Of a stretch of DNA of 57,500 nucleotides, positions 42,800 through 50,034 are shown one piece after another (positions within the stretch are counted from its first letter, which is position 1; each line of letters opens with the position of its first letter). Where the stretch lies: positions 1-57,500 of the forward strand of contig NZ_AWFA01000067.1 in assembly GCF_000682675.1 (NCBI RefSeq), read 5' to 3'. This DNA comes from Hyphomonas pacifica (GTDB taxonomy: Bacteria > Pseudomonadota > Alphaproteobacteria > Caulobacterales > Hyphomonadaceae). The position numbers were made by a program, and so were the translations under genes. Under the pieces are notes generated by a model. That model did not search any database. It was not told where the DNA came from and worked only from the letters and a program-made list of their open reading frames with translations.

Positions 42800-43156
42800 A
42801 TGATGATGGAAAGATTGCCCACAAAGCTATGGGTCGATGCGCTGATCCGGCGGGTCGAAGTCGGCGGTGCGTCGGCCTTTGTCGTGCAGGCAGGGGACGA
42901 GCATCGCGGGGATGTACTGGTCAAGGTGGCCCGGCTGGACGGTACGGCAGCGGTCTACAGCCCAAGCATGAACATGGAGGGCGAGCGCATCTTCCTGGAT
43001 CTCATCGTGCAGGGCATCGGGCCGGAGGAGCGGGATGTTGATGCCTATGTGAAGAAAGCGCGCGAGCGGGACCGGGACCTCTGGGTCATCGAGATTGAAG
43101 ACCGGCAGGGCCGCCACTTCCTGACAGAGGATGTCGAAGGCTCGCAGTCGCAGTAA
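42800..43156 (+). CDS. DUF1491 family protein
   Basis: The 118-residue soluble protein matches DUF1491: RLPTKLWVDALIRRVE, GGASAFVVQAGDEHRGDVLVKVA (in parts), ending with RDLWVIEIEDRQGRHFL. Function unknown; the family is restricted to alphaproteobacteria. The frame opens at 42749, but AGGAATT nine bases before the ATG-ATG-ATG run at 42800 and the family start favour 42800. Confidence 0.8.
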   Translation: MMMERLPTKLWVDALIRRVEVGGASAFVVQAGDEHRGDVLVKVARLDGTAAVYSPSMNMEGERIFLDLIVQGIGPEERDVDAYVKKARERDRDLWVIEIEDRQGRHFLTEDVEGSQSQ

Positions 43157-43248
43157 TTTCACAGAAGTCTTTAACCAATGGTAAGCCGTTGTTAACCGTG
43201 TGACGGCAGCTTCAGCGTGTAGAGAACCAAAGCTGGGGCGCGCCAATC

Positions 43249-43623
43249 ATGCTGTTTCTGATGAATGATCAGATCGCCGAGATCGACATACCCGAAATGC
43301 ACCTTGCCAAATGCTGGAAGTCTCTCGGCTGCGGTGACCCATATGGCATGCGGGCGCGCGAAGCGCTGGCCTTTGCGAGCCGCGTTGTGGCCGAGCATGT
43401 GAAGGAAGGCATCCGTCTTGAAGACAGCCTGCTGCAGGATCTGGGCTCTCTGATCATTTCCAAGACAGGTGCCAATGCGGCGTTGTTTCCGGCCTTTGAC
43501 GGCAAAGTCTCAGAGCCGCGCCTGACCATTCTGCCGGAAACCATCTTGGCTTCGCTGCGCGAACGCCACCACCGGGAAGGCAAGGCGCCGGATATGGGCG
43601 AGATCTGGCCAGCCGCTGCCTGA
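43249..43623 (+). CDS. Hypothetical protein, unrecognised
   Basis: The 124-residue soluble protein has no signal peptide or membrane segment. Its centre is helical (MRAREALAFASRVVAEHVKEG), with ISKTGANAALFP and a Pro/Glu-rich end. I do not recognise a family. Two TTAACC half-sites lie upstream (43171 and 43192), but the spacing does not match the TTAA-N7-TTAA CtrA consensus. It lies between DUF1491 and prfC on the same strand. Confidence 0.6.
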   Translation: MLFLMNDQIAEIDIPEMHLAKCWKSLGCGDPYGMRAREALAFASRVVAEHVKEGIRLEDSLLQDLGSLIISKTGANAALFPAFDGKVSEPRLTILPETILASLRERHHREGKAPDMGEIWPAAA

Positions 43624-43693
43624 GCGACAGCCCTTCAATCGCCAGCTCAAATGGGCTAGGGGCTCTGCCGAATACGAAAGAGCCTGAATTTCC

Positions 43694-45292
43694 ATGTCCC
43701 ATGAACAGGAAGCCGCCCGGCGGCGCACCTTTGCCATCATTTCCCACCCGGACGCCGGTAAGACGACGCTGACGGAAAACCTGTTGCTGGCTGGCGGTGC
43801 CATCCGCGCCGCGGGAGAAGTGGCCGCGCGCGGCGAAGCCCGCCGTACAACGTCTGACTGGATGAAGATCGAGCGGGACCGTGGCATCTCGGTGTCCGCC
43901 TCCGTCATGACGTTCGAATTTGATGGCCTCGTTTTCAATCTGCTCGATACGCCAGGCCACGAAGACTTTTCCGAAGACACGTATCGCACACTGACCGCAG
44001 CAGACTGCGCCGTCATGGTGCTGGACGCCGCAAAAGGTATCGAGCCGCAGACCTTGAAACTGTTCGAGGTTTGTCGTCTGCGTGACATTCCGATTGTCAC
44101 CTTCATCAACAAGATGGACCGTGAGGCACAAGACCCCATCGCGCTGTTGGATGAAATCCAGGACAAGCTGCAGCTGGATACTTCGCCACTTTACTGGCCT
44201 GCCGCGAGCGGTCAGCGCTTCGCGGGCATGCTGGACCTGAAGAAACAGGAATTCTGCCAGTTTGAGCGCAAACCCGGTGAAGCGCCGCGCATCGGGCCGG
44301 CCATGCGCATTTCAGGCGATGATGATACGCTGATAGCCGAGCTGGACGAGAGCGTCTTCGCAGAGCTGAGCGAAGGCGCCGAAATGGCGACCAGCCTGCT
44401 GCCGGAATTTGATGAAGAGGCCTTCTTGGGCGGTCACATGACGCCGGTCGTGTTCGGATCAGCGCTTCGCCATTTCGGGGTTGCTGAACTGCTCCGTACC
44501 CTACACTCATATGCGCCTGCGCCAAGGGACCAGAAAGCCGAGAAGAAGGGTGAGCCGATCACAATTCACGCCTCTGACAAGCCGGTCTCTGGCTTTGTCT
44601 TCAAGATCCAGGCCAATATGGACCCGAACCACCGCGACCGCGTGGCCTTCCTGCGGCTATGCTCGGGCGAGTTCAAGCGTGGCATGCGCCTGAAGACGAC
44701 GGCGGGCAAGCAGCTGAATATCCATAATCCTATGATGTTCCTGGCGCAGGATCGCGAGATCGCCGAGACCGCCTATGCGGGCGATGTGATCGGCGTACCG
44801 AACCATGGCCAGCTGCGCGTTGGCGATAGTCTGTCAGAGAACGGAGATATTCAGTTCGGCGGCATTCCGAACTTTGCGCCGGAATTGTTGCGCCGTGCAC
44901 GCGTGAAAGATCCGATGAAGGCAAAGCATTTGCGCAAGGCGCTGGAAAGTCTGGCGGAAGAGGGTGTGACCCAGCTGTTCAAACCAACCATTGGGTCTGA
45001 CATGATTGTTGGCGCGGTCGGCCAGCTTCAGTTCGAAGTGATGATCGAGCGCGTTGCCGCCGAGTACAATCTGGAAGTCGTCTTCGAGCCTGCACCCTAT
45101 AATGTGGCGCGCTGGATGAGCAGTGATGATCCGAAACTTCTGGAAGCGTTTCTCGACAAGAACAAATCCTATAGCGGAACGGATCTCGATGGTGCGCCGG
45201 TCTATCTGGCGAAGAATGCCTGGGATGTCGGCTACGCCCAGGAAAAGAATCCGGACATCCGCTTCACGGCAACGAAAGAACGTATGCTCTGA
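43694..45292 (+). CDS. prfC: Peptide chain release factor 3 (RF3)
   Basis: The 532-residue GTPase has the G1 loop SHPDAGKTTLTEN, the switch region DRGISVSASVMTFEF, G3 DTPGHEDFSEDTYR and G4 NKMDR, then domain 2 and the RF3-specific C-terminus (LQFEVMIERVAAEYNLEV; YLAKNAWDVGYAQEKNPDIRF in parts). RF3 frees RF1/RF2 from the ribosome after peptide release. Full length; ATG at 43694. Confidence 0.96.
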   Translation: MSHEQEAARRRTFAIISHPDAGKTTLTENLLLAGGAIRAAGEVAARGEARRTTSDWMKIERDRGISVSASVMTFEFDGLVFNLLDTPGHEDFSEDTYRTLTAADCAVMVLDAAKGIEPQTLKLFEVCRLRDIPIVTFINKMDREAQDPIALLDEIQDKLQLDTSPLYWPAASGQRFAGMLDLKKQEFCQFERKPGEAPRIGPAMRISGDDDTLIAELDESVFAELSEGAEMATSLLPEFDEEAFLGGHMTPVVFGSALRHFGVAELLRTLHSYAPAPRDQKAEKKGEPITIHASDKPVSGFVFKIQANMDPNHRDRVAFLRLCSGEFKRGMRLKTTAGKQLNIHNPMMFLAQDREIAETAYAGDVIGVPNHGQLRVGDSLSENGDIQFGGIPNFAPELLRRARVKDPMKAKHLRKALESLAEEGVTQLFKPTIGSDMIVGAVGQLQFEVMIERVAAEYNLEVVFEPAPYNVARWMSSDDPKLLEAFLDKNKSYSGTDLDGAPVYLAKNAWDVGYAQEKNPDIRFTATKERML

Positions 45293-45347
45293 TTTGCGGT
45301 GTAGGCTGAGGGCCCGGGCGCCGCTGCTACGGCCTCCGGCGAAAAGT

Positions 45348-45782
45348 TTAGACGGATACGGAGAGTTCCATGTCAACATTCCCGCGCGTGGCGTTGGAAT
45401 AGGGACAAACCTCGTGGGCCTTCTGGACCAGTTCTTCCGCAGCGGCTTTTTCAAGGCCGGGTAGGGACACATCCAGCGACACTTTCAGGCCATAACCACC
45501 TTCAGAGTACGGACCGATACCGACCGTTGCAGTTGCTTTTGCATCTGCGGGCAGTTTCAAATACTCGCTTTTGCTTGCGACCGCTTTCATCGCCCCGATG
45601 AAGCAGGCGGCATAACCCACTGCGAATATTTCTTCGGGGTTGTTGCCATTTCCTGAACCGCCGAGTTCCTTCGGGGCGGCAAGATTCAGTTTCAGGCTGC
45701 CGTCCAGTGTTTCAGCCATTCCGTCACCCTCACGGTTACCTGTTGCGACAGCTTTGGTTTCGTAGAGGACTGTAACGGACAT
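45348..45782 (-). CDS. ohr: Organic hydroperoxide resistance protein
   Basis: The 144-residue Ohr/OsmC-type peroxidase has both reactive cysteines: Cys60 in FAVGYAACFIGAM and Cys126 in HEVCPYSNATRGNV. It reduces organic and fatty-acid hydroperoxides with dihydrolipoamide as electron donor. AAAGGAAAC precedes ATG 45782. The usual neighbour ohrR, a MarR-type repressor, is not present in the adjacent DNA. Confidence 0.95.
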   Translation of the reverse strand: MSVTVLYETKAVATGNREGDGMAETLDGSLKLNLAAPKELGGSGNGNNPEEIFAVGYAACFIGAMKAVASKSEYLKLPADAKATATVGIGPYSEGGYGLKVSLDVSLPGLEKAAAEELVQKAHEVCPYSNATRGNVDMELSVSV

Positions 45783-45783
45783 A

Positions 45784-45993
45784 TTGGTTTCCTTTGTAAA
45801 TGAATATCGCGCGGGATTAAATCGTAGGTGCTATTTGTATGTGCGCGTTTTCCTTTGCAAGGCGCTGGAGACCGAAGCCGCCTATGTTCCGCCGAGACCA
45901 TCGAGGCGGCCGGCATGCCGATTTATGCCTATTGAGGAATCGGCAGGCCTGATCGCAAAGATCGAGTCCCTGCGATCAAACCTGTCCGACTAG
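45784..45993 (+). pseudogene. Possible gene remnant next to ohr
   Basis: A 69-codon open frame in the 240-bp gap between ohr and the next gene. Its end (IEESAGLIAKIESLRSNLSD) reads like a genuine protein C-terminus, while another frame upstream reads ETIEAAGMPIYAY before a stop, so a frameshifted or truncated gene is possible. I recognise no family, and it lacks a good Shine-Dalgarno. It may equally be random open sequence. Confidence 0.2.
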
Positions 45994-46023
45994 ACGCAGC
46001 AGCGCCAGCTGAAGAGGGCCGCT

Positions 46024-46455
46024 CTATTCGCTTTCAGTTTCTCCGGCCGGGCAGCGCGTCCATTGTTTCGCATTGTCCCAGTCGGACATGATGCCGGTAT
46101 GATCTTTTCCCGCCAGCAGGAAAGCGCTTTCGCTCTTCCACTCAGAGACCAGAGATTGGCCGTCTTCGCGCCACCATGGAAAGCGGCCATCAAAGCTGCG
46201 GACATCCCAATTGCCCATATCTCCGCCGGGCGTTGCGACATGGATTGTGTCTTCATCGACCTGCTCAATCATGGCCGGAGCGTCACATGTTACGTCCGGC
46301 ACGTTGACGATCACGCCGGACTCATCCGGCCAGGCGATGGACCATGTGCCGATGAAGGCGGTGGTTTCTTCCGCTGATGCCGGCTCTGCCGAGGCGTTCA
46401 GGGGAAGGGCGAAGCTCAGCCCAAGCAAGGCTGACAGGAGGATGCGTGTTTTCAT
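46024..46455 (-). CDS. Small secreted protein of unknown function
   Basis: The 143-residue protein has a signal peptide (MKTRILLSALLGLSFALPLNASA) and a mature beta-rich domain with FIGTWSIAWPDESG, a Cys in VPDVTCDAP and another in WTRCPAG that could form a disulfide. The GTW start of the fold recalls small lipocalin-like secreted domains, but this is not certain. It has its own start downstream of the methyltransferase gene on the same strand, with a G/C palindrome between them. Confidence 0.6.
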   Translation of the reverse strand: MKTRILLSALLGLSFALPLNASAEPASAEETTAFIGTWSIAWPDESGVIVNVPDVTCDAPAMIEQVDEDTIHVATPGGDMGNWDVRSFDGRFPWWREDGQSLVSEWKSESAFLLAGKDHTGIMSDWDNAKQWTRCPAGETESE

Positions 46456-46490
46456 GTATGGAAATTAGCCCGCGTCTGAAGATGCCACAT

Positions 46491-46507
46491 CCCCCTTAAG
46501 GGGGGGG
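46491..46507. repeat. CCCCCTTAAGGGGG palindrome with eight-G run
   Basis: A 14-bp perfect palindrome (46491-46504) extended by three more G bases, directly after the methyltransferase stop. It might act as a weak terminator stem or be a slippage-prone homopolymer. Confidence 0.4.
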
Positions 46508-46511
46508 CGCC

Positions 46512-47384
46512 TTATTCCGGTTCCGGGTTTTTGGCGGATACGATCCAGGCTTTGGCGCGCCAGATGGTGGCTGTTCCATCTTCCCAGATCGGTGTCAGAA
46601 ATTCTGTCACAGCTGCACGCGCTTCATCAGCCTCAATCAAACCACTGCCGATCATGCGTGCAACACCGCCCATACTGGTCATGAAGTCCACGATGCCTTC
46701 CAGGCTTTGCATGTCCTGAAACTCCAGATGGCCGAGCCAGGGCGAAATGAGAATGTCAGACCAGCCGGAAGCGGCCAGGATATGCTCGATCCGGTTACGG
46801 TCAGACAGGCCAAAGGGGCCGGGCATGTTCGGCGCAGGCACGGGCAGCGGACCAGGGCGAGCCTCGTTCAGATATGCTTGCACGGCGCTCAGGGGGGCAG
46901 AGACCCATTCATTCTCCTCCATGCTGGCCCATGCGGCAAAGGCCATGCGTCCGCCGGGCTTCAGCATGTTGCGAATATTCTCGAACGCGGCTTCCGGATG
47001 TTCGAAGAACATAACCCCAAAACGGGAGACAACTGCATCCACATAGGCGCTTGGCTGCCATGAGGAGGCGTCGCCCAGAATGAAGGAGAGGTTGGGCAGC
47101 GGCGCATCGGCATTCCGGTTCCGTGCTGTTTCCAGCAGCGGCGCAGAGATGTCGAGACCCACAACCTGGCCATCCGGTGTCAGGCACGCCAGATCCGTCG
47201 AGAGGTCACCGGTTCCACATCCAATGTCCAGAATATTATCTGTCGGCGCAGGAGCAATATGACCGATGATTTCCGCTGAAAAGGGAAAGAGCGCCTGCTC
47301 CAGATGGTGGGCATTGCGCTGCCAACGCTCCGCTCCGCTCGTATTCCAGTATTCGCTCTGCATCTTTTGTTGAGTATTGGTCAT
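46512..47384 (-). CDS. Class I SAM-dependent methyltransferase, iron-regulated candidate
   Basis: The 290-residue protein has a classical methyltransferase fold: motif I NILDIGCGTGDLSTDLA (about residue 52), VVGLDISAPLLETAR, the DAVVSRFGVMFF motif and LKPGGRMAFAAW. It resembles UbiE/COQ5-like enzymes, but the substrate is unknown. AGGAAAAC precedes ATG 47384; the frame extends 13 codons upstream. About 125 bp upstream lies a textbook Fur box fused to a sigma-70-like promoter, so expression probably rises under iron limitation. No siderophore or haem gene is adjacent. Confidence 0.85.
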   Translation of the reverse strand: MTNTQQKMQSEYWNTSGAERWQRNAHHLEQALFPFSAEIIGHIAPAPTDNILDIGCGTGDLSTDLACLTPDGQVVGLDISAPLLETARNRNADAPLPNLSFILGDASSWQPSAYVDAVVSRFGVMFFEHPEAAFENIRNMLKPGGRMAFAAWASMEENEWVSAPLSAVQAYLNEARPGPLPVPAPNMPGPFGLSDRNRIEHILAASGWSDILISPWLGHLEFQDMQSLEGIVDFMTSMGGVARMIGSGLIEADEARAAVTEFLTPIWEDGTATIWRAKAWIVSAKNPEPE

Positions 47385-47482
47385 GTTTTCCTGTGGCGCC
47401 CTGCGAACTGCCAGGCCCCACATCCCTCTTATTGTATGCCCAAGCCAGTTGGCCTTGCACGAGACTTTTAGCTTGATGGCAA

Positions 47483-47525
47483 ATTATAATACGTTCACAT
47501 AAATTGCAAATGATAATCATTATCA
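47483..47525 (-). promoter_or_regulatory. Fur-box-controlled promoter upstream of the methyltransferase
   Basis: TGATAATCATTATCA (47511-47525) has perfect 7-bp arms around one base and matches the core of the Fur box consensus. Directly beside it on the minus strand, TTGCAA (47509-47504) and TATAAT (47488-47483) make a sigma-70-like promoter with a 15-16 bp spacer reading into the methyltransferase. Fur binding would cover the -35 region. Confidence 0.8.
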
Positions 47526-47621
47526 AAATAAGTTTGACTTCCATTCCCATACAAACGCGGTGCGGCGAGGAGGGGAGTGAGGTCGGCAAAGCCGAACATC
47601 TGGCTATACGCATAAAAAAAG

Positions 47622-47646
47622 CCCGCCGGATGGCAAGTCCGGCGGG
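47622..47646 (-). terminator. Rho-independent terminator of phoH
   Basis: On the minus strand the 9-bp stem CCCGCCGGA/TCCGGCGGG (arms 47646-47638 and 47630-47622) with a 7-base loop is followed by seven T (47620-47614), 21 bp after the phoH stop. Confidence 0.9.
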
Positions 47647-47667
47647 TTGGAGGAGAGCGAGGGTACT

Positions 47668-48477
47668 CTACAATACGTCCAGCATTTCCTGGACAAGCGG
47701 GTGACGGACAACGTCCTTGCCTTCGAGCTTGATGACGGCGGCGCCGCCGAGCTTCTCAAGCCGCTCTGCCGCATTGGCGAGGCCTGAAAACTCCGGGAGT
47801 AGATCGCTTTGCGCCGGGTCTCCGGTGATGACCATGGTGGAGTGCCAGCCAAGGCGCGTCAGCAGCATCTTCAACTGCGTATAGGTACAGTTCTGCGCTT
47901 CGTCGATGACGATGAAGGCATTATTCAGTGTACGTCCCCGCATGAAACCGATCGGGGCGATCTCGATGACACCTTCGGCCAGCATGTGTTTCAATTGGCC
48001 GGGAGACAGCCTGTCGGAGAGGGCATCATAAAGCGGTCGCAGATAGGGCGCGAGCTTGTCTTCCATGGCGCCGGGCAGGAAGCCGATCTGCTCGCCAGCC
48101 TCTACCGCAGGACGAGACAGAATGATGCGCGCTACCTTGCCTTTCTGAAGAGCCTCAACCGCCTTGCAGATGGCGAGATAGGTCTTGCCGGTGCCGGCAG
48201 GCCCAAGCGCGGCGACCAGGGCGTGATCGTCCATGGCCTTCATCAGCTGGGCTTGGTTTTCAGAACGGGGCTTTACCGTCTTCTGGTAACGCTGGGTACG
48301 CCCATTTTCCGCCCTCTGATGAGTTTGCTTTCCATCAGCATCATCCGGATGCCAGCCCCGGCCGCCTTCAATGGCGTGCAGTTGGGGGCCCTTGCCCTGG
48401 GCACCTTCCTCGAACCAGGCGTTCAAATTGACTTCAGACCCTTGCTTCATACGCTTCGCTGCATTGCGTTTACCCAT
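47668..48477 (-). CDS. PhoH-family ATPase, single domain
   Basis: The 269-residue protein has the PhoH P-loop ALGPAGTGKTYLAICKAVEAL, the SRPAVEAGEQIGFLPG motif, GRTLNNAFIVIDEAQN (Walker B) and TGDPAQSD. It lacks the PIN or KH domain of longer PhoH proteins. PhoH proteins are NTPases linked to RNA processing; the role of this form is unclear. The frame is open to 48681, but AAGGAG seven bases before ATG 48477 fixes the start. A terminator-like hairpin in its leader and a strong terminator after it bracket the gene. Confidence 0.88.
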   Translation of the reverse strand: MGKRNAAKRMKQGSEVNLNAWFEEGAQGKGPQLHAIEGGRGWHPDDADGKQTHQRAENGRTQRYQKTVKPRSENQAQLMKAMDDHALVAALGPAGTGKTYLAICKAVEALQKGKVARIILSRPAVEAGEQIGFLPGAMEDKLAPYLRPLYDALSDRLSPGQLKHMLAEGVIEIAPIGFMRGRTLNNAFIVIDEAQNCTYTQLKMLLTRLGWHSTMVITGDPAQSDLLPEFSGLANAAERLEKLGGAAVIKLEGKDVVRHPLVQEMLDVL

Positions 48478-48499
48478 GGGTGGACTCCTTGGTTGCGGG

Positions 48500-48668
48500 C
48501 AAGAAAAAAGCCACTGGCAAGAACGCACAGTGGCTTGGTGGAAACTGGGAGGAAGAAGAGGCCTGACGCCCCGAGGGCGGTGCAGCCAGTTCCTGGGCTG
48601 GACGCCCGGGCGGCGGGGTGTGACAAGGTCTGGTAATGACCGTCTCCAACTCCGAATCTGTTGATGAT
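48500..48668 (-). ncRNA. Candidate small RNA or attenuated leader upstream of phoH
   Basis: On the minus strand a TACACT box near 48677, 16 bases after TTTAAT, could start a transcript around 48665. About 130 nt later lies the hairpin CAGTGGCTT/AAGCCACTG (arms 48536-48528 and 48516-48508) followed by a T-rich run at 48509-48501, a Rho-independent terminator in shape. The intervening GC-rich DNA has several short inverted repeats. The transcript would be about 165 nt and would end 24 bp before the phoH start, so it is either a free RNA or an attenuator. No known RNA family was recognised. Confidence 0.4.
48508..48536 (-). terminator. Terminator-like hairpin in the phoH leader
   Basis: Nine-bp stem (arms 48528-48536 and 48508-48516) with an 11-base loop, followed on the minus strand by TTTTTTCTT (48509-48501, partly in the stem). 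It lies 31 bp upstream of the phoH ATG, so it would stop transcripts entering phoH unless regulated. Confidence 0.7.
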
Positions 48669-48738
48669 TAGAGTGTAGCAAGGTTATCAGAAGATTAAAC
48701 GATAATTCCGTTTGCGAAATTAAGGAGGCCCCAGACCC

Positions 48739-49269
48739 ATGGCGATCTACGAAATTGACGGAGCCCGTCCCAGCCTGCCCGAAAGCGGGAATTACTGGGT
48801 GGCTGAAAACGCCCAGGTTATGGGCAATGTCATTCTCAAGGAGAATGCCTCAGTCTGGTATGGTGCTACCCTGCGCGGGGATAATGATCCGATCACGATT
48901 GGCGAGAACTCCAACATTCAGGATGGCAGCGTGCTTCACACTGATGTCGGATGCCCGCTGACAATCGGGGCAAATGTCACGGTTGGCCATATGGTGATGC
49001 TGCATGGTTGTACGATTGGTGAAGAAACGCTGATCGGTATCGGCTCCACGATCCTGAACAATGCAAAGATCGGTAAGAATTGCATCATCGGGGCGCACGC
49101 CCTGATTCCGGAAGGTAAAGAAATCCCGGACAACTCCCTTGTGATGGGAGCGCCGGGGAAGGTTGTGAAGGAAATTTCCGACCACCAGATCCAGGTGATC
49201 AAGATGTCAGCAGTCCACTATGTGGAAAACTGGAAGCGGCATCGCGGCAGCTTGAAACGGATCGACTAA
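48739..49269 (+). CDS. Gamma-class carbonic anhydrase family protein
   Basis: The 176-residue left-handed beta-helix protein has hexapeptide repeats ([35 protein letters not shown]) and three histidines at metal-ligand positions: His67, His84 and His89. The C-terminal helix follows [15 protein letters not shown]. Some family members are active carbonic anhydrases and others are not. It has GGAGG before ATG 48739 and is divergent from the phoH leader. Confidence 0.9.
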   Translation: MAIYEIDGARPSLPESGNYWVAENAQVMGNVILKENASVWYGATLRGDNDPITIGENSNIQDGSVLHTDVGCPLTIGANVTVGHMVMLHGCTIGEETLIGIGSTILNNAKIGKNCIIGAHALIPEGKEIPDNSLVMGAPGKVVKEISDHQIQVIKMSAVHYVENWKRHRGSLKRID

Positions 49270-49282
49270 ACGCGGCTGGGCG

Positions 49283-49885
49283 CTAGTCTTCTCTTTCGTC
49301 CTTGCGTAGGAAGTTGATGGCGAAATTGCCTTCGCCAACCCGCACGACGCGGCCCTGAAGGTTGCCGGCGATCACGATCTCGCCAATGGCGGGCAGCGCG
49401 CCATGAGTTTCCAGGCTCGCGCCGGTCAGGGATATGTCGATGACATTGCAGGCCAGATGCTGGCCGTTCTTGCGAATGACCTGGGCGTGTCCGCTTGTCG
49501 GATAGCGCGGGGCTGTGCGCTCTTCCGGCAGTTCATGCTCGCCCTTATTGGCCAGCCAGGACAGGCGATTGGCCAGTTTCTCGCGCTTGTGCGGTACGAC
49601 ATTGAACTGGACGGCAAAGCCATCTTCAGACGTGCGCACCACTGTCGCGGCAACACGGCCGAGATCGTCGAAATAACAAATTACATTTGATCCCTCGGAA
49701 GGGATGGTCGCAGCGCGCATCAAGGCGCCGGAACAGGAAAGGTTCTCCGTGACCAGCTTGTGGTCCTGACTTTCCTCGTCGAGATAACAGCCGCCGATCT
49801 CAAGGTCGATCCGCTCGTGTTGACGACGGTCCCGTTCAGATTCCGCCAAAGGGCTGTGCGTCATGGACAGCTGGGGTGCAGACAT
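49283..49885 (-). CDS. Double PilZ-domain protein
   Basis: The 200-residue protein has two PilZ domains for cyclic di-GMP. Domain 1 (about residues 17-100) has RRQHER and ENLSCSGA; domain 2 (about 115-195) has RTAPRYPTSG and DISLTGASLE. Each contains the RxxxR-type and (D/N)xSxxG elements needed for the ligand. There is no output domain, so it would act by protein contact. AGGAGTGA precedes ATG 49885; the frame extends a further 16 codons upstream. Confidence 0.85.
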   Translation of the reverse strand: MSAPQLSMTHSPLAESERDRRQHERIDLEIGGCYLDEESQDHKLVTENLSCSGALMRAATIPSEGSNVICYFDDLGRVAATVVRTSEDGFAVQFNVVPHKREKLANRLSWLANKGEHELPEERTAPRYPTSGHAQVIRKNGQHLACNVIDISLTGASLETHGALPAIGEIVIAGNLQGRVVRVGEGNFAINFLRKDERED

Positions 49886-50034
49886 AAACTTCACTCCTGT
49901 AGGCCTCCTGGCCTCGCATTCATCTTCCCCCACACAACGCTTTACTTACAGGAGTTTCATTCACAAACTGTTGTGTGAAGGTGAAGGATTAACTGAATCC
50001 GTTAACCAGAGACAACCAGCTGGAGGAAACAGAG

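Noticed and set aside
43171..43197. CtrA-binding site (TTAA-N7-TTAA) before the 43249 gene
   Set aside because: Two TTAACC half-sites are present, but the second half of the first has two mismatches and the spacing to the other is wrong.
49989..50006. CtrA site before the GMC oxidoreductase
   Set aside because: TTAA half-sites are nine bases apart instead of seven.
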